DNA of 64,000 nt from Flavobacterium endoglycinae (lineage in GTDB: Bacteria; Bacteroidota; Bacteroidia; Flavobacteriales; Flavobacteriaceae), in assembly GCF_017352115.1 (NCBI RefSeq), contig NZ_CP071448.1:4637001-4701000 (forward strand), written 5' to 3'. Position numbers and translations under genes: made by a program. A model generated the notes under the pieces. It saw nothing but the letters and a program-made list of their open reading frames with translations. It searched no databases and was not told the origin of the DNA. Position 1 is the first letter of the stretch. The number at the start of each line of letters is the position of its first letter. Positions 17,932 to 27,170 of this stretch are shown piece by piece.

Positions 17932-19157
17932 TGTTTTTAAAATCTGTTTTCATAAAAATCAATTTTTCCAAAACAGCTCTTGGTTTGTTTTTGTTTATCA
18001 GTAGTTTGTCATTGGCGCAAAATAAAGATAATGCAGAAAAAAATGCAATTCCTGCTCATGCAAAATGGTCGGAGAAAACCGCTTTAACTATTTTAAACAA
18101 ATATCCAAAAGCGTGGCAGATTGACGGAACTGAGAAACCCAAATGGGATTATAAAATGAGTTTGACTTTGTCTGCTTTTGAGAAATTATATCAGCAAACC
18201 AAAGACAAAAAATACCTCAATTACATTAAAGAATATGCAGATGAATTGATCGACAGTAACGGAAACATACTAAAATACGATATCAACGAATACAATATCG
18301 ATTATGTAAATCCTGGGAAACTGCTGTTCAATTTGTATGAAATAACAAAAGACAAACGTTATCAGACCGTAATTGAGCAATTAAGAAAACAGATTGCAAG
18401 TCAGCCGAGAACGCCAAGCGGTGGTTTTTGGCACAAACAAATTTATCCCAATCAAATGTGGATTGATGGTTTGTACATGGCAGAACCTTTTTATACGCAA
18501 TACACAGTTACGTATGAAAATGGAAAAAGTTTAGATGATATTGCCAAACAATTTGAATTAGCACACGATCATTTAAAGGATTCCAAAACAGGTTTACTGT
18601 ATCATGCTTGGGATGAGTCAAAAGAAATTGGCTGGGCAAATCGTGAAACAGGAACATCGCCAACAATCTGGAGTAGAGGAATTGGCTGGTACATGATGGC
18701 ATTGGTGGAAACATTGGATTATTTTCCAAAGAATCATCCCAAACAAAAAGAACTAATAGGATTTTTGAATGAAATTGCACAGAATGCAGTTAAAGCCCAA
18801 AGTTCTTCGGGATTATGGTATCAGGTTACTGATAAACCAGAACTACAGGGAAATTTTCTAGAGTCCTCAGGATCAGCAATGATAATCTATGGATTGGCAA
18901 AAGGAGTAAACAAAGGATATCTGCCATCATCTTATAAAAAAACAGCACAAAAATCTTTTGATGCCTTTATTAAAGAATTTGTGAAAACGAATGAAAATAA
19001 TGAAATTACCATTTCAAATGTTTCATCAAATGTTGGTTTAGGTGGAAAACCTTTCCGAGATGGTACAAATGAATATTATGCCAAAAGCAAAACGAAAGAT
19101 AACAGTTCTCCCGCATTAGCAGCCTTTTTATTAAGTGCCATAGAATTAAAAAAATAG
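17931..19157 (+). CDS. GH105 unsaturated rhamnogalacturonyl/galacturonyl hydrolase (copy 1, soluble)
   Basis: 408 residues with a cleavable signal peptide (LSLAQ, about residue 30), so likely soluble in the periplasm. GH105 removes the unsaturated uronic acid left at the non-reducing end by pectate or rhamnogalacturonan lyases, releasing 5-keto-4-deoxyuronate for KduI. The alpha6/alpha6-barrel motif GGFWHKQIYPNQMW and the catalytic Asp179 in IDGLYM are present, followed by SRGIGWYMMALV and SSGLWYQV. The start codon overlaps the preceding stop. It is closely related to the next gene, a tandem duplicate. Confidence 0.93.
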   Translation: MFLKSVFIKINFSKTALGLFLFISSLSLAQNKDNAEKNAIPAHAKWSEKTALTILNKYPKAWQIDGTEKPKWDYKMSLTLSAFEKLYQQTKDKKYLNYIKEYADELIDSNGNILKYDINEYNIDYVNPGKLLFNLYEITKDKRYQTVIEQLRKQIASQPRTPSGGFWHKQIYPNQMWIDGLYMAEPFYTQYTVTYENGKSLDDIAKQFELAHDHLKDSKTGLLYHAWDESKEIGWANRETGTSPTIWSRGIGWYMMALVETLDYFPKNHPKQKELIGFLNEIAQNAVKAQSSSGLWYQVTDKPELQGNFLESSGSAMIIYGLAKGVNKGYLPSSYKKTAQKSFDAFIKEFVKTNENNEITISNVSSNVGLGGKPFRDGTNEYYAKSKTKDNSSPALAAFLLSAIELKK

Positions 19158-19179
19158 TAGAATTTAAATATATTTTGAA

Positions 19180-20400
19180 ATGAAAAGTAGAAGGAAACAA
19201 AGTTTTATGTCGGTTTTATTAGTGTGCGCGCTGGCTTTATCAGGATGTAAAGCAATCTCGCAGGAACCGGCAAAAAAGGGAATCGTGATTTCTAAAGACA
19301 TGAAATGGTCAGATAAAATGGCTTTGACTTTAATGAAACGCCATCCAGAAAGTTACATGCTGGATGATGCTAAAAAGCCAAAATGGGATTATGTTCATGC
19401 CTTGGTTTTACATTCAATTGAGGAATTATACAAGAAAAATCCAGATCCAAGATACAAAGCCTACATAAGAGGTTATGTAGATGAATTGGTGCAGGCTGAC
19501 GGATCGATTAAAACATACGAATTCGATAAATACAACATCGACTTAGTAGTACCGGGACGTTTGTTATTTGATATTTATGCCGAAACGAAAGATGATAAAT
19601 ATTTAAAAGCAATGCAGTTAGTTCGCAAGCAGTTAGCAGAACAACCACGTACAGCAAGCGGAGGATTCTGGCACAAACAAATTTATCCAAACCAAATGTG
19701 GTTAGACGGTTTATATATGGGAGAACCATTCTACGCCCAATACACACTGACATTCGAAAATGGAAAAAGCTTTGATGATATCGCCAAACAGTTTGAATTA
19801 ATTCAGCTTCACGCTACAGATCCCAAAACAGGATTATTGTATCATGGCTGGGATGAAAGCAAAGAAATGCCTTGGGCCAATAAAGAAACAGGAAACTCTC
19901 CAAACTTTTGGTCAAGAGCATTAGGCTGGTATGTGATGGCATTGGTTGATGTTTTAGATTATTTTCCAAAAGAGCACCCCAAAAGACCTAAACTGATTAA
20001 ATACTTAAACAATGCTTCTGCCGCATTAGCTAAATATCAGGACAAAACTGGATTATGGTATCAGGTAACAGATAAAGCAGGTGGAAAAGACAACTATTTA
20101 GAAGCTTCAGGATCGGCCATGTTTGCTTATGCTTTTGCAAAAGGAGCAAATAAAGGATATCTGCCTTCTAAATATAAAAAACTAGCCAACAAAGCTTTTG
20201 ATGGATTGACTAAAATTTTAATCAAAAAAGTTGATGAAGATGGCGGTATTACTCTAACAAACTGCTGTCAGGTGGCAGGTTTAGGAGGAAATCCATATCG
20301 TGACGGTTCTTACGAATATTACGTAAACGAAAGAAAAAAAGACAACGATCCTAAAGCAACGGGACCTTTTATTTTAGCCGCTTTAGAATTGAACAGATAA
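19180..20400 (+). CDS. GH105 unsaturated rhamnogalacturonyl/galacturonyl hydrolase (copy 2, lipoprotein)
   Basis: 406 residues, tandem paralogue of the preceding gene with the same core (GGFWHKQIYPNQMW, catalytic Asp176 in LDGLYM, SRALGWYVMALV). The N terminus differs: it has a lipobox ALSGC with Cys23, so this copy is membrane-anchored while copy 1 is soluble. The residues after the Cys (KAISQE) are not strongly acidic, favouring a periplasmic face. Two copies with different anchoring may act on different unsaturated products (homogalacturonan versus rhamnogalacturonan). A stable hairpin follows before GH43. Confidence 0.93.
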   Translation: MKSRRKQSFMSVLLVCALALSGCKAISQEPAKKGIVISKDMKWSDKMALTLMKRHPESYMLDDAKKPKWDYVHALVLHSIEELYKKNPDPRYKAYIRGYVDELVQADGSIKTYEFDKYNIDLVVPGRLLFDIYAETKDDKYLKAMQLVRKQLAEQPRTASGGFWHKQIYPNQMWLDGLYMGEPFYAQYTLTFENGKSFDDIAKQFELIQLHATDPKTGLLYHGWDESKEMPWANKETGNSPNFWSRALGWYVMALVDVLDYFPKEHPKRPKLIKYLNNASAALAKYQDKTGLWYQVTDKAGGKDNYLEASGSAMFAYAFAKGANKGYLPSKYKKLANKAFDGLTKILIKKVDEDGGITLTNCCQVAGLGGNPYRDGSYEYYVNERKKDNDPKATGPFILAALELNR

Positions 20401-20455
20401 GATTTTATGGAGTGAAATCCTGACTCTTAAAACTTGTCAGGCTTCACTAAAATCC
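20401..20455. other. Hairpin between GH105 and GH43
   Basis: AGTGAAATCCTGAC (20411-20424) pairs with GTCAGGCTTCACT (20436-20448) with one bulge, and GATTTT/AAAATC can extend the stem outward. No T run follows, so it is more likely an mRNA processing or 3'-end protection element than a terminator. Confidence 0.55.
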
Positions 20456-20468
20456 AAATACTTTTAAA

Positions 20469-22067
20469 ATGAAAAATATAAAAATCATCCTTTTTCTCCT
20501 TTCCATTTTCTCAGTACAGAAAAATACCGCACAAGTCTGGACACCTGATAATGGAGACGGAACTTATACAAATCCTATCATTCACGCCGATTATTCAGAT
20601 CCTGATGTGGTTAGGGTTGGTGACGATTTTTATATGACAGCATCTTCTTTTAACTGTATTCCCGGATTACCAATTTTGCATTCTAAAGACTTGGTAAACT
20701 GGAAAATTATAAGTTATGCGCTGCCAAAACAGCCTCCTTTTGAAACGTACAACAAAGTACAGCACGGAAATGGTGTTTGGGCACCAAGCATTACTTTTCA
20801 TAACAATGAATATTATATTTATTATCCCGATCCTGATTTTGGAATTTATATGATTAAATCCCAAAAAGCCGAAGGACCGTGGTCAGAACCTTTATTAGTG
20901 AAATCCGGAACGGGATTAATCGATCCAAGTCCGCTTTGGGATGATGATGGAAAAGCATATCTCGCACATGCCTTTGCCGGAAGCCGTGCGCAGATTAAAA
21001 GTTTATTAGTTGTCTGCACGATGAATCCCGAAGGAACAATTGCCAACAATGATGAAGTTATGGTTATTGACGGACATGATGGCGAAGGCACTATTGAAGG
21101 ACCTAAATTCTACAAACGAAATAACTACTATTACATTTTTGCTCCTGCTGGCGGCGTTTCAACAGGCTGGCAAACTATTTTAAGATCAAAAAATGTATTT
21201 GGTCCTTACGAAAAGAAAAAAGTATTAGAACAGGGGTCAACCAAAATAAACGGTCCGCACCAAGGAGCTTGGGTACAAACACAAACTGGAGAAGATTGGT
21301 TTATTCATTTTCAGGATAAAGGTGCGTACGGAAGAATTGTGCATTTACAACCAATGAAATGGGAAAAAGATTGGCCGGTAATGGGACAGGATTTTGACAA
21401 AAATGGAATTGGAGAACCTGTTACCACATTCAAAAAACCGAATGTTGGTAAAAAATACCCAATTGAAAATCCGGCAACGTCAGATGAATTTAACGAATCA
21501 AAGCTTGGACTTCAATGGCAATGGCAAGCCAATTCGCAGATTAATTGGGGATTTCCAACAAGTATGGGATATCTGAATTTATTTTGTGTAAATACGATTT
21601 CCGACAGTAAAAAAATCTTTGAAGCTCCGAACCTGCTCTTGCAGAAATTTCCAGCTGAGGAATTTACCGTTACGACTAAATTGACTTTCAATACGCGACT
21701 AAATGGAGAAAGTACAGGTTTAATAATCATGGGATTAGATTATAGTTATTTGTTTCTGAAAAATGACAACGGAAAATTATACTTAAACCAGAAAACAGGA
21801 ACTTTCAATAAAACCGTTTCAGAGACAGAAACAAAACCGATTTTGATTTCAAATACTACTATTTACTTGAGGGTAAAAGTAAAAAAAGGAGGAATCTGCA
21901 GTTTCTTTTATAGTTTAGACGATAAAAATTATCAGCCAATTGGAAATGATTTTACTTCGGTTGAAGGAAAATGGATCGGCGCCAAAATGGGACTTTTCGC
22001 TTTAAGCGAAAAAGTAACCAATGACTCCGGAAATGTAGCAGTTGATTGGTTTAGAGTGACGAAATAG
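20469..22067 (+). CDS. GH43 glycoside hydrolase (beta-xylosidase/alpha-L-arabinofuranosidase type)
   Basis: 532 residues with signal peptide (about 1-21). The five-bladed GH43 propeller starts at TYTNPIIHADYSDPDVV (about 32-48), where Asp44 is the likely general base; the pKa-modulating Asp is in GLIDPSPLWDD and the catalytic acid is probably Glu210 in IEGPKFY. The C-terminal third (about 335-530) looks like the beta-sandwich accessory domain of long GH43 proteins. In a pectin locus the likely job is removal of arabinose or xylose side chains. Exact linkage is not readable from sequence. Confidence 0.88.
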   Translation: MKNIKIILFLLSIFSVQKNTAQVWTPDNGDGTYTNPIIHADYSDPDVVRVGDDFYMTASSFNCIPGLPILHSKDLVNWKIISYALPKQPPFETYNKVQHGNGVWAPSITFHNNEYYIYYPDPDFGIYMIKSQKAEGPWSEPLLVKSGTGLIDPSPLWDDDGKAYLAHAFAGSRAQIKSLLVVCTMNPEGTIANNDEVMVIDGHDGEGTIEGPKFYKRNNYYYIFAPAGGVSTGWQTILRSKNVFGPYEKKKVLEQGSTKINGPHQGAWVQTQTGEDWFIHFQDKGAYGRIVHLQPMKWEKDWPVMGQDFDKNGIGEPVTTFKKPNVGKKYPIENPATSDEFNESKLGLQWQWQANSQINWGFPTSMGYLNLFCVNTISDSKKIFEAPNLLLQKFPAEEFTVTTKLTFNTRLNGESTGLIIMGLDYSYLFLKNDNGKLYLNQKTGTFNKTVSETETKPILISNTTIYLRVKVKKGGICSFFYSLDDKNYQPIGNDFTSVEGKWIGAKMGLFALSEKVTNDSGNVAVDWFRVTK

Positions 22068-22205
22068 GTAAAAGTTATGAGTTATGAATTATGAGTTAAA
22101 AATTAAAAATTAAAAGTTATCAATGTTGAGGATTGAATAATATTATGATGAAAACATTTAATCCAAACTCATAACTCATAACTCATAACTCATAACCTCT
22201 AACCT
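22066..22205. repeat. Inverted GTTATGA/TCATAAC repeat (family B, copy 1)
   Basis: Left side 22066-22097 carries GTTATGAGTTATGAATTATG steps; the right side, about 22167-22196, carries four tandem ACTCATA units in inverse orientation, with AGGT/ACCT at the ends. The arms flank a spacer of about 70 bases. Similar arms occur around rhaI-rhaB (49600-49800). Confidence 0.7.
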
Positions 22206-22227
22206 AACTTCCAAAAAAACATTAAAA

Positions 22228-24228
22228 ATGATTCTATTAAAAAAAGCAGCCTTAATTGTGATAGTGTTTTCGAGTACTGTACTTCAGGCTCAAAACACCT
22301 ATAAAAGATGGTCAGATATTATTCGTAAAAACGATGCATCTTGGTTTGCTTCAGATGAAGCTAAAAAGATAGCTGAAAATGTACTTTTATATCAAAGAGA
22401 TATTGGAGGATGGCCTAAAAACATTCCCATGCAGGATGAACTTTCTGCTTCGCAAAAAAATAAACTTCTAGCAGAAAAGAAAACCGCAGCAGAAACCACG
22501 ACAGACAATGGCGCTACTACTCAGGAAATGTTATTCATGTCCAGAATGTATGCTCAAGTAAAAGACGAACGTTACAAAGATTCTTTTTTAAAAGGATTGA
22601 GTTATCTTTTAGAAGCACAATATCCAAATGGAGGATGGCCGCAGTTTTATCCGCTTAAAAAAGGCTATTATACCCATATTACTTATAATGATGATTCGAT
22701 GACTCGCATTTTGAATGTATTGAAAGAAATCAGTGAAGAAACGGATTTTTATAGCATCAAACCATCAAAAGAAATTGTAGCAAAAACCAAAACGGCCTTT
22801 GATAAAGGAATCGACTGTATTTTAAAAACACAATACAAACAAAATGGAGTTTTAACAGGTTGGTGTGCTCAACACGATGAGGTTACATTGCTGCCTGCAA
22901 AAGCACGTGCATACGAACTTCCTTCGCTTAGCGGAAAAGAATCCGCAGGAATTGTGATGCTTTTAATGTCAATCGAAAAACCATCACCCGAAATTATAAC
23001 GGCAGTAAAAAGTGCCTATGCTTGGTTTGAAAAAACTAAAATTACCAATATTAAAGAAGAACCCATTCTAAATGATAAAGGGAAAACCGTCGACAAAAGG
23101 ATCATTACAGTACAAAATGGATCTCCGGTTTGGGCAAGGTTTATGGAACTCGACACCAACGAACCTTTTTTTTCAGATCGTGACGGAGTTAAGAAAAAAT
23201 CTTTAAATGATATAGGAAGCGAACGTCGAAATGGCTACGCTTGGTATACAGATGATCCGTTGGATGTATTGAAAAAATATCCAGCTTGGGCCGTAAAAAA
23301 TGGTACAAAAGTATCAGAAAGTGATAAAAAGGCTGTCGATTATATTACTGTTGCACAAGACGGTTCGGGAGATTTTACAAAAATTCAGGATGCCATATAT
23401 GCTTCTCCAGCTTTTCCGTATGAAAAAGTAACCATATATGTGAAAAACGGAACTTACAACGAAAAAGTCCGAATCCCAGAATGGAATACGAATGTTATTT
23501 TATTAGGCGAAAGCAAAGAAAAAACAATCATCACTTTTGACGATAATTTCTCTAAAATCAGTTTAGGCAGAAACAGCACATTTTATACTTATACCCTTTT
23601 GGTAGAAGCAAATGATGTCACAGTCTCTAACCTGACCATTAAAAATGCTTCGGGCGATCGCGGACAGGGGATTGCTTTATCAGTTACAGCCAATCGTGTA
23701 AAAGTTGTGAATTGTAACTTGTTAGGAAACCAAGATACTTTATATCTGTCAGGACAAAATGCCAAACAATATTTCAAAGACTGTTATATTGAAGGTACAA
23801 CCGATTTTATTTTTGGAGGAGCAACAGCGTTATTCGAAAATTGCGAAATTCACAGTATTAAAAGTTCATACATAACCGCAGCTTCAACACCGCAGGGAAC
23901 AGAATTTGGATTTGTTTTTAAGAACTGTAAACTAACAGCAGATCCATCAGCAAATGCAGTATATTTAGGAAGACCTTGGCGTATTTATGCTAAAACAGTA
24001 TTTCTAAACTGTGAAATAGGAAAACAAATAAAACTGGAAGGCTGGGAAAATTGGTCAAAACCAGAAGCTGAAAAGAATGCTTTTTACGCTGAATACAATT
24101 GCAGTGGAGAAGGATTTCAACCTACAAAAAGAGTATCATGGTCACACCAGTTAAAGAAATCCGAAGCTGAAAAATATACTGCAGAAACTATTTTAAAAGA
24201 CACAATACCTAATTGGTATTCAAAATAA
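22228..24228 (+). CDS. PL10 pectate lyase - CE8 pectin methylesterase fusion
   Basis: 666 residues, signal peptide ending at LQAQ. The N-terminal part (about 25-335) is a PL10 pectate lyase: KRWSDIIRKND, YQRDIGGWPKN, YPNGGWPQFYP and HITYNDDSMTRIL are its hallmark blocks. The C-terminal part (about 370-655) is a CE8 pectinesterase beta-helix starting VAQDGSGDFTKIQDAI. Its catalytic residues Gln502 and Asp503 (GNQDTL), Asp526 (TTDFIFG) and Arg582 (LGRPW) are all present. One protein would de-esterify pectin and cleave the exposed polygalacturonate by beta-elimination, feeding GH105 and KduI. No frameshift is seen, so the fusion is real in this sequence. Confidence 0.93.
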   Translation: MILLKKAALIVIVFSSTVLQAQNTYKRWSDIIRKNDASWFASDEAKKIAENVLLYQRDIGGWPKNIPMQDELSASQKNKLLAEKKTAAETTTDNGATTQEMLFMSRMYAQVKDERYKDSFLKGLSYLLEAQYPNGGWPQFYPLKKGYYTHITYNDDSMTRILNVLKEISEETDFYSIKPSKEIVAKTKTAFDKGIDCILKTQYKQNGVLTGWCAQHDEVTLLPAKARAYELPSLSGKESAGIVMLLMSIEKPSPEIITAVKSAYAWFEKTKITNIKEEPILNDKGKTVDKRIITVQNGSPVWARFMELDTNEPFFSDRDGVKKKSLNDIGSERRNGYAWYTDDPLDVLKKYPAWAVKNGTKVSESDKKAVDYITVAQDGSGDFTKIQDAIYASPAFPYEKVTIYVKNGTYNEKVRIPEWNTNVILLGESKEKTIITFDDNFSKISLGRNSTFYTYTLLVEANDVTVSNLTIKNASGDRGQGIALSVTANRVKVVNCNLLGNQDTLYLSGQNAKQYFKDCYIEGTTDFIFGGATALFENCEIHSIKSSYITAASTPQGTEFGFVFKNCKLTADPSANAVYLGRPWRIYAKTVFLNCEIGKQIKLEGWENWSKPEAEKNAFYAEYNCSGEGFQPTKRVSWSHQLKKSEAEKYTAETILKDTIPNWYSK

Positions 24229-24236
24229 ACTAGATT

Positions 24237-25595
24237 ATGAATACAAAGTTTTTTCTTTTTCTATGGATGATTTCTTGTACTGCTTTTGCACAAAATTCAG
24301 AATTTCCAGTATCGAAAGTAGATTCAATTGTAAAGCGAATTCAATTGCCCGTTTTTCCTTCTTATCAAATCAATATCAGTAAACTGGGAGCAAAGGGAGA
24401 TTCTGTTAGTAATAACAAAGCCATTTTTGATAAAGCAATGGCTTTGTGCAAAAAGAATAACGGCGGAACGATCATTGTTCCTAAAGGAATTTACAAAATA
24501 AACGGTCCTATTCATTTTGTGAGCAATGTAAAACTAAAACTTGAAAAAGGAGCTAGAATTAAATTTAGTGACAACCCTAAAGATTATCTTCCAATGGTTT
24601 TAACAAGTTGGGAAGGGACCATGCTTTACAATTACAGTCCCTTGATTTATGCTTATGACTGCACTAATATTGCCATTACTGGAGAAGGAACAATTGATGG
24701 AGCAGGAGGAAACATTTGGAAAAGTTTTAAAGCAAAAGAAACTGAGGGAAAAAATCGTAGCCGAGATATGAATCATAACAATGTACCTTTAAAAGACAGA
24801 AAGTTTGGGGAAGGTTATTTCCTGCGTCCACAAATGATTCAGTTTTTTAATTGTAAAAATATAGTAGTTGAAGGCGTCCGGATTGAAAATTCGCCATTCT
24901 GGTGTCTGCATCTTTTAAAATCTCAAAGCATTACAATTAAAGGTATAAGTTATAAATCTCTTAATCATAATAATGACGGAATCGATCCAGAGTATGCAAA
25001 AGATGTTTTAATCGAAAACGTAAATTTCGATAACGGAGATGATAATGTAGCCATAAAAGCAGGAAGAGATCATGAAGGAAGAGCCAATACTGCTACTCCA
25101 AGTGAAAATATTATTATTAGAAACTGCAATTTCAAAGGACTGCATGGAGTTGTGATTGGCAGCGAAATGTCGGCAGGCGTGCAGAACGTTTTTGTTGAAA
25201 ACTGTAAAACAAATGGTTATTTGAAAAGAGGAATTTACCTAAAAACTAATGCAGACCGAGGCGGTTATATCAAGAATGTCTTTGTTAGAAATATTAAATT
25301 GGATGAGGTTGAAGATTGCTTATACATTACAGCCAATTATCACGGAGAAGGAAACGGATACCAATCGGACATTTCGAATATACATTTTGCATCTATAAGC
25401 TGTAACAAAGCCTCTGAATCGGGAATTGTAATTCAAGGATTTCCAGATAAAAAAATCAAAAACATTACTTTAAAAAATATTGAAATCAAGGAAGCTAAAA
25501 ATGCCCTGTCAAATGAAAATGCGGATAATGTATTAATGACAGATGTTTTTATCGGTAAAAGGGCAGGAGTTCCTACAGCGGTTTCTAAGAATTAA
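24237..25595 (+). CDS. GH28 glycoside hydrolase with altered RIK motif
   Basis: 452 residues, signal peptide ending at AFAQ. Beta-helix GH28 starting with INISKLGAKGD. Catalytic Asp residues are kept: NND at 245-247 with Asp250, and Asp268/Asp269 in GDDNVAIK. The usual GHG is LHG (302-304) and the usual Arg-Ile-Lys is Tyr334-Leu335-Lys336, in contrast to the first GH28 gene of this locus, which keeps RIK. The Arg helps bind the uronate carboxylate, so this enzyme may prefer another sugar or position, such as a rhamnogalacturonan or unsaturated end. It lies 8 bases after the PL10-CE8 gene. Confidence 0.9.
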   Translation: MNTKFFLFLWMISCTAFAQNSEFPVSKVDSIVKRIQLPVFPSYQINISKLGAKGDSVSNNKAIFDKAMALCKKNNGGTIIVPKGIYKINGPIHFVSNVKLKLEKGARIKFSDNPKDYLPMVLTSWEGTMLYNYSPLIYAYDCTNIAITGEGTIDGAGGNIWKSFKAKETEGKNRSRDMNHNNVPLKDRKFGEGYFLRPQMIQFFNCKNIVVEGVRIENSPFWCLHLLKSQSITIKGISYKSLNHNNDGIDPEYAKDVLIENVNFDNGDDNVAIKAGRDHEGRANTATPSENIIIRNCNFKGLHGVVIGSEMSAGVQNVFVENCKTNGYLKRGIYLKTNADRGGYIKNVFVRNIKLDEVEDCLYITANYHGEGNGYQSDISNIHFASISCNKASESGIVIQGFPDKKIKNITLKNIEIKEAKNALSNENADNVLMTDVFIGKRAGVPTAVSKN

Positions 25596-25625
25596 CAATG
25601 TTTAAAAGTTTAAAATAGGACAATA

Positions 25626-26372
25626 ATGAAAAAATACATTTTACTTTTCACCCTGCTGGCATTAAACTGTTTTGCACAAAAAACAACTTTGTATTGTATT
25701 GGCGATTCAACAATGGCGAATAAAAAAGATCCTGAAAAGAATCCAGAACATGGATGGGCACAAGTTTTACAACCATTCTTTACAGATAATATAGTGGTTG
25801 TAAATAAAGCTGTAAATGGAAGAAGTACCAAAAGCTTTATAAACGAAAACCGTTGGGATTCTATTTATAAAAAACTAAAAAAAGGAGATTATGTTTTTAT
25901 TGAATTCGGACATAACGATGAAAAAATCGAAGACCCTAGCCGTTATACTAATCCGCATACAGCATACCGATACAATTTAATTCGTTTTGTAAATGAAAGT
26001 AGAGAAAAAGGCGCAATTCCTATTTTGCTGACTTCTATTGCCAGACGAAATTTCAATGAAAAAGGAGTTTTGATTCCCACACATGGCGATTATCCATTAG
26101 AAACCCGTTTAGTAGCACAAGAATATAAAGTACCTTTTATTGATTTAGAATATTATACAGAACAACTGGAACAATCTTATGGTCCAGATAAATCGAAAGA
26201 ATTGCATTTACACTTTAAGGCTGGAGAAAATCCGTATTACGATAAAGACAAAGCCGATGATACACATCTTTCTTTAAAAGGAGCAACAGAAATTGCACAA
26301 ATTGTAATCAACCAATTGAAGAGCCTGAATGATTCTTCCTTAGATAAATTAAGAAAAAACATAAGATTTTAG
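25626..26372 (+). CDS. CE12 rhamnogalacturonan acetylesterase (SGNH hydrolase)
   Basis: 248 residues, signal peptide ending at CFAQ. SGNH-hydrolase blocks: GDSTMA with nucleophile Ser28, Gly in VNGRSTKSF, GHND in EFGHNDEK, and the C-terminal Asp211-x-x-His214 in DDTHLSLKGA. It removes acetyl esters from rhamnogalacturonan I, opening the backbone to lyases and GH105. It is the last gene of the contiguous pectin run, followed by a terminator. Confidence 0.9.
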   Translation: MKKYILLFTLLALNCFAQKTTLYCIGDSTMANKKDPEKNPEHGWAQVLQPFFTDNIVVVNKAVNGRSTKSFINENRWDSIYKKLKKGDYVFIEFGHNDEKIEDPSRYTNPHTAYRYNLIRFVNESREKGAIPILLTSIARRNFNEKGVLIPTHGDYPLETRLVAQEYKVPFIDLEYYTEQLEQSYGPDKSKELHLHFKAGENPYYDKDKADDTHLSLKGATEIAQIVINQLKSLNDSSLDKLRKNIRF

Positions 26373-26520
26373 TCTTAAAATACAATTTTTAAAACTTTTA
26401 GAGGCACTATCGTAGTAATACAAATAAGATCTTTGCAGAAGAAATTTTGATTTGACTATTTAATTGATTTTAAAATGGTCTTTTCGTTTTCTTGATAAAG
26501 ATTTAGGTTTATTAGTAAAA

Positions 26521-26549
26521 GAGAGAACAATTGTTCTCTCTTTTTTTTT
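26521..26549 (+). terminator. Intrinsic terminator of the pectin locus
   Basis: A perfect 20-base palindrome, GAGAGAACAATTGTTCTCTC, followed by nine T. It lies 148 bases after the CE12 stop codon. Confidence 0.85.
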
Positions 26550-26721
26550 GACATATAATCAGAATATAAGTTTTTATGTCTTATTGTAATACTTTAATAA
26601 CTTTTAGGGGATGTCTTGGTGTTTTATATATACGATTTTTGTCAATGAATCTTTATAGTAATAATGTTCGGGGCTTTATTACTGGTTTTTCAAATTCCAT
26701 CAAATTTTTTTGAAACTGAAA

Positions 26722-26747
26722 AGAGAGAACTTAGTTCTCTCTTTTTT
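26722..26747 (+). terminator. Second terminator with the same stem
   Basis: AGAGAGAAC, loop TTA, GTTCTCTCT, then a T run. The stem repeats that at 26521, suggesting a local duplication or the end of a separate short transcript. Confidence 0.75.
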
Positions 26748-27170
26748 ATTTTATAAAATTCAACTGCACATAAGATATTTTTTAAATAATTTATTAGCTG
26801 GTTCGTATTTTAATTCTTTCCAGTCTTAAATAAAAGATCCAAATTTCTCTGGATAACACCTCTAAACCCCATAATTTGTACGTATACAGATGTTTTAAAT
26901 GGTAATTATTATCAATTATTAAACGGTTGCACTAATAATTTCATCAAAATCATTTTTTAAAATAATGTCTTAAGTTATTAGTTTAAAAACTTTTTAGGGC
27001 AAAAAAAATAAGATAACCGCAAGAACTTTGCACTGTGAAGTTAAGGATAAGTAAGTTGTTTTAAAAAGAGCTTTAATACATTGATTTACAATTAGAATGT
27101 ATGGCTTGATTTTGTTGAAAACGAGATTTGTTTATTCTTAAAAATAACTAAATAATTAATAATAAATATT

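Larger units (their letters stand above)
26373..27170. other. Gene-poor 0.8-kb stretch with two near-identical terminators
   Basis: No credible open frame. It holds terminators at 26521-26549 and 26722-26747 built on the same GAGAGAAC stem. About 170 bases between them could encode a small RNA ending in the second terminator, but I see no exact TAnnTTTG element there. The remainder to 27170 is AT-rich leader for the truncated gene that follows. Confidence 0.5.
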
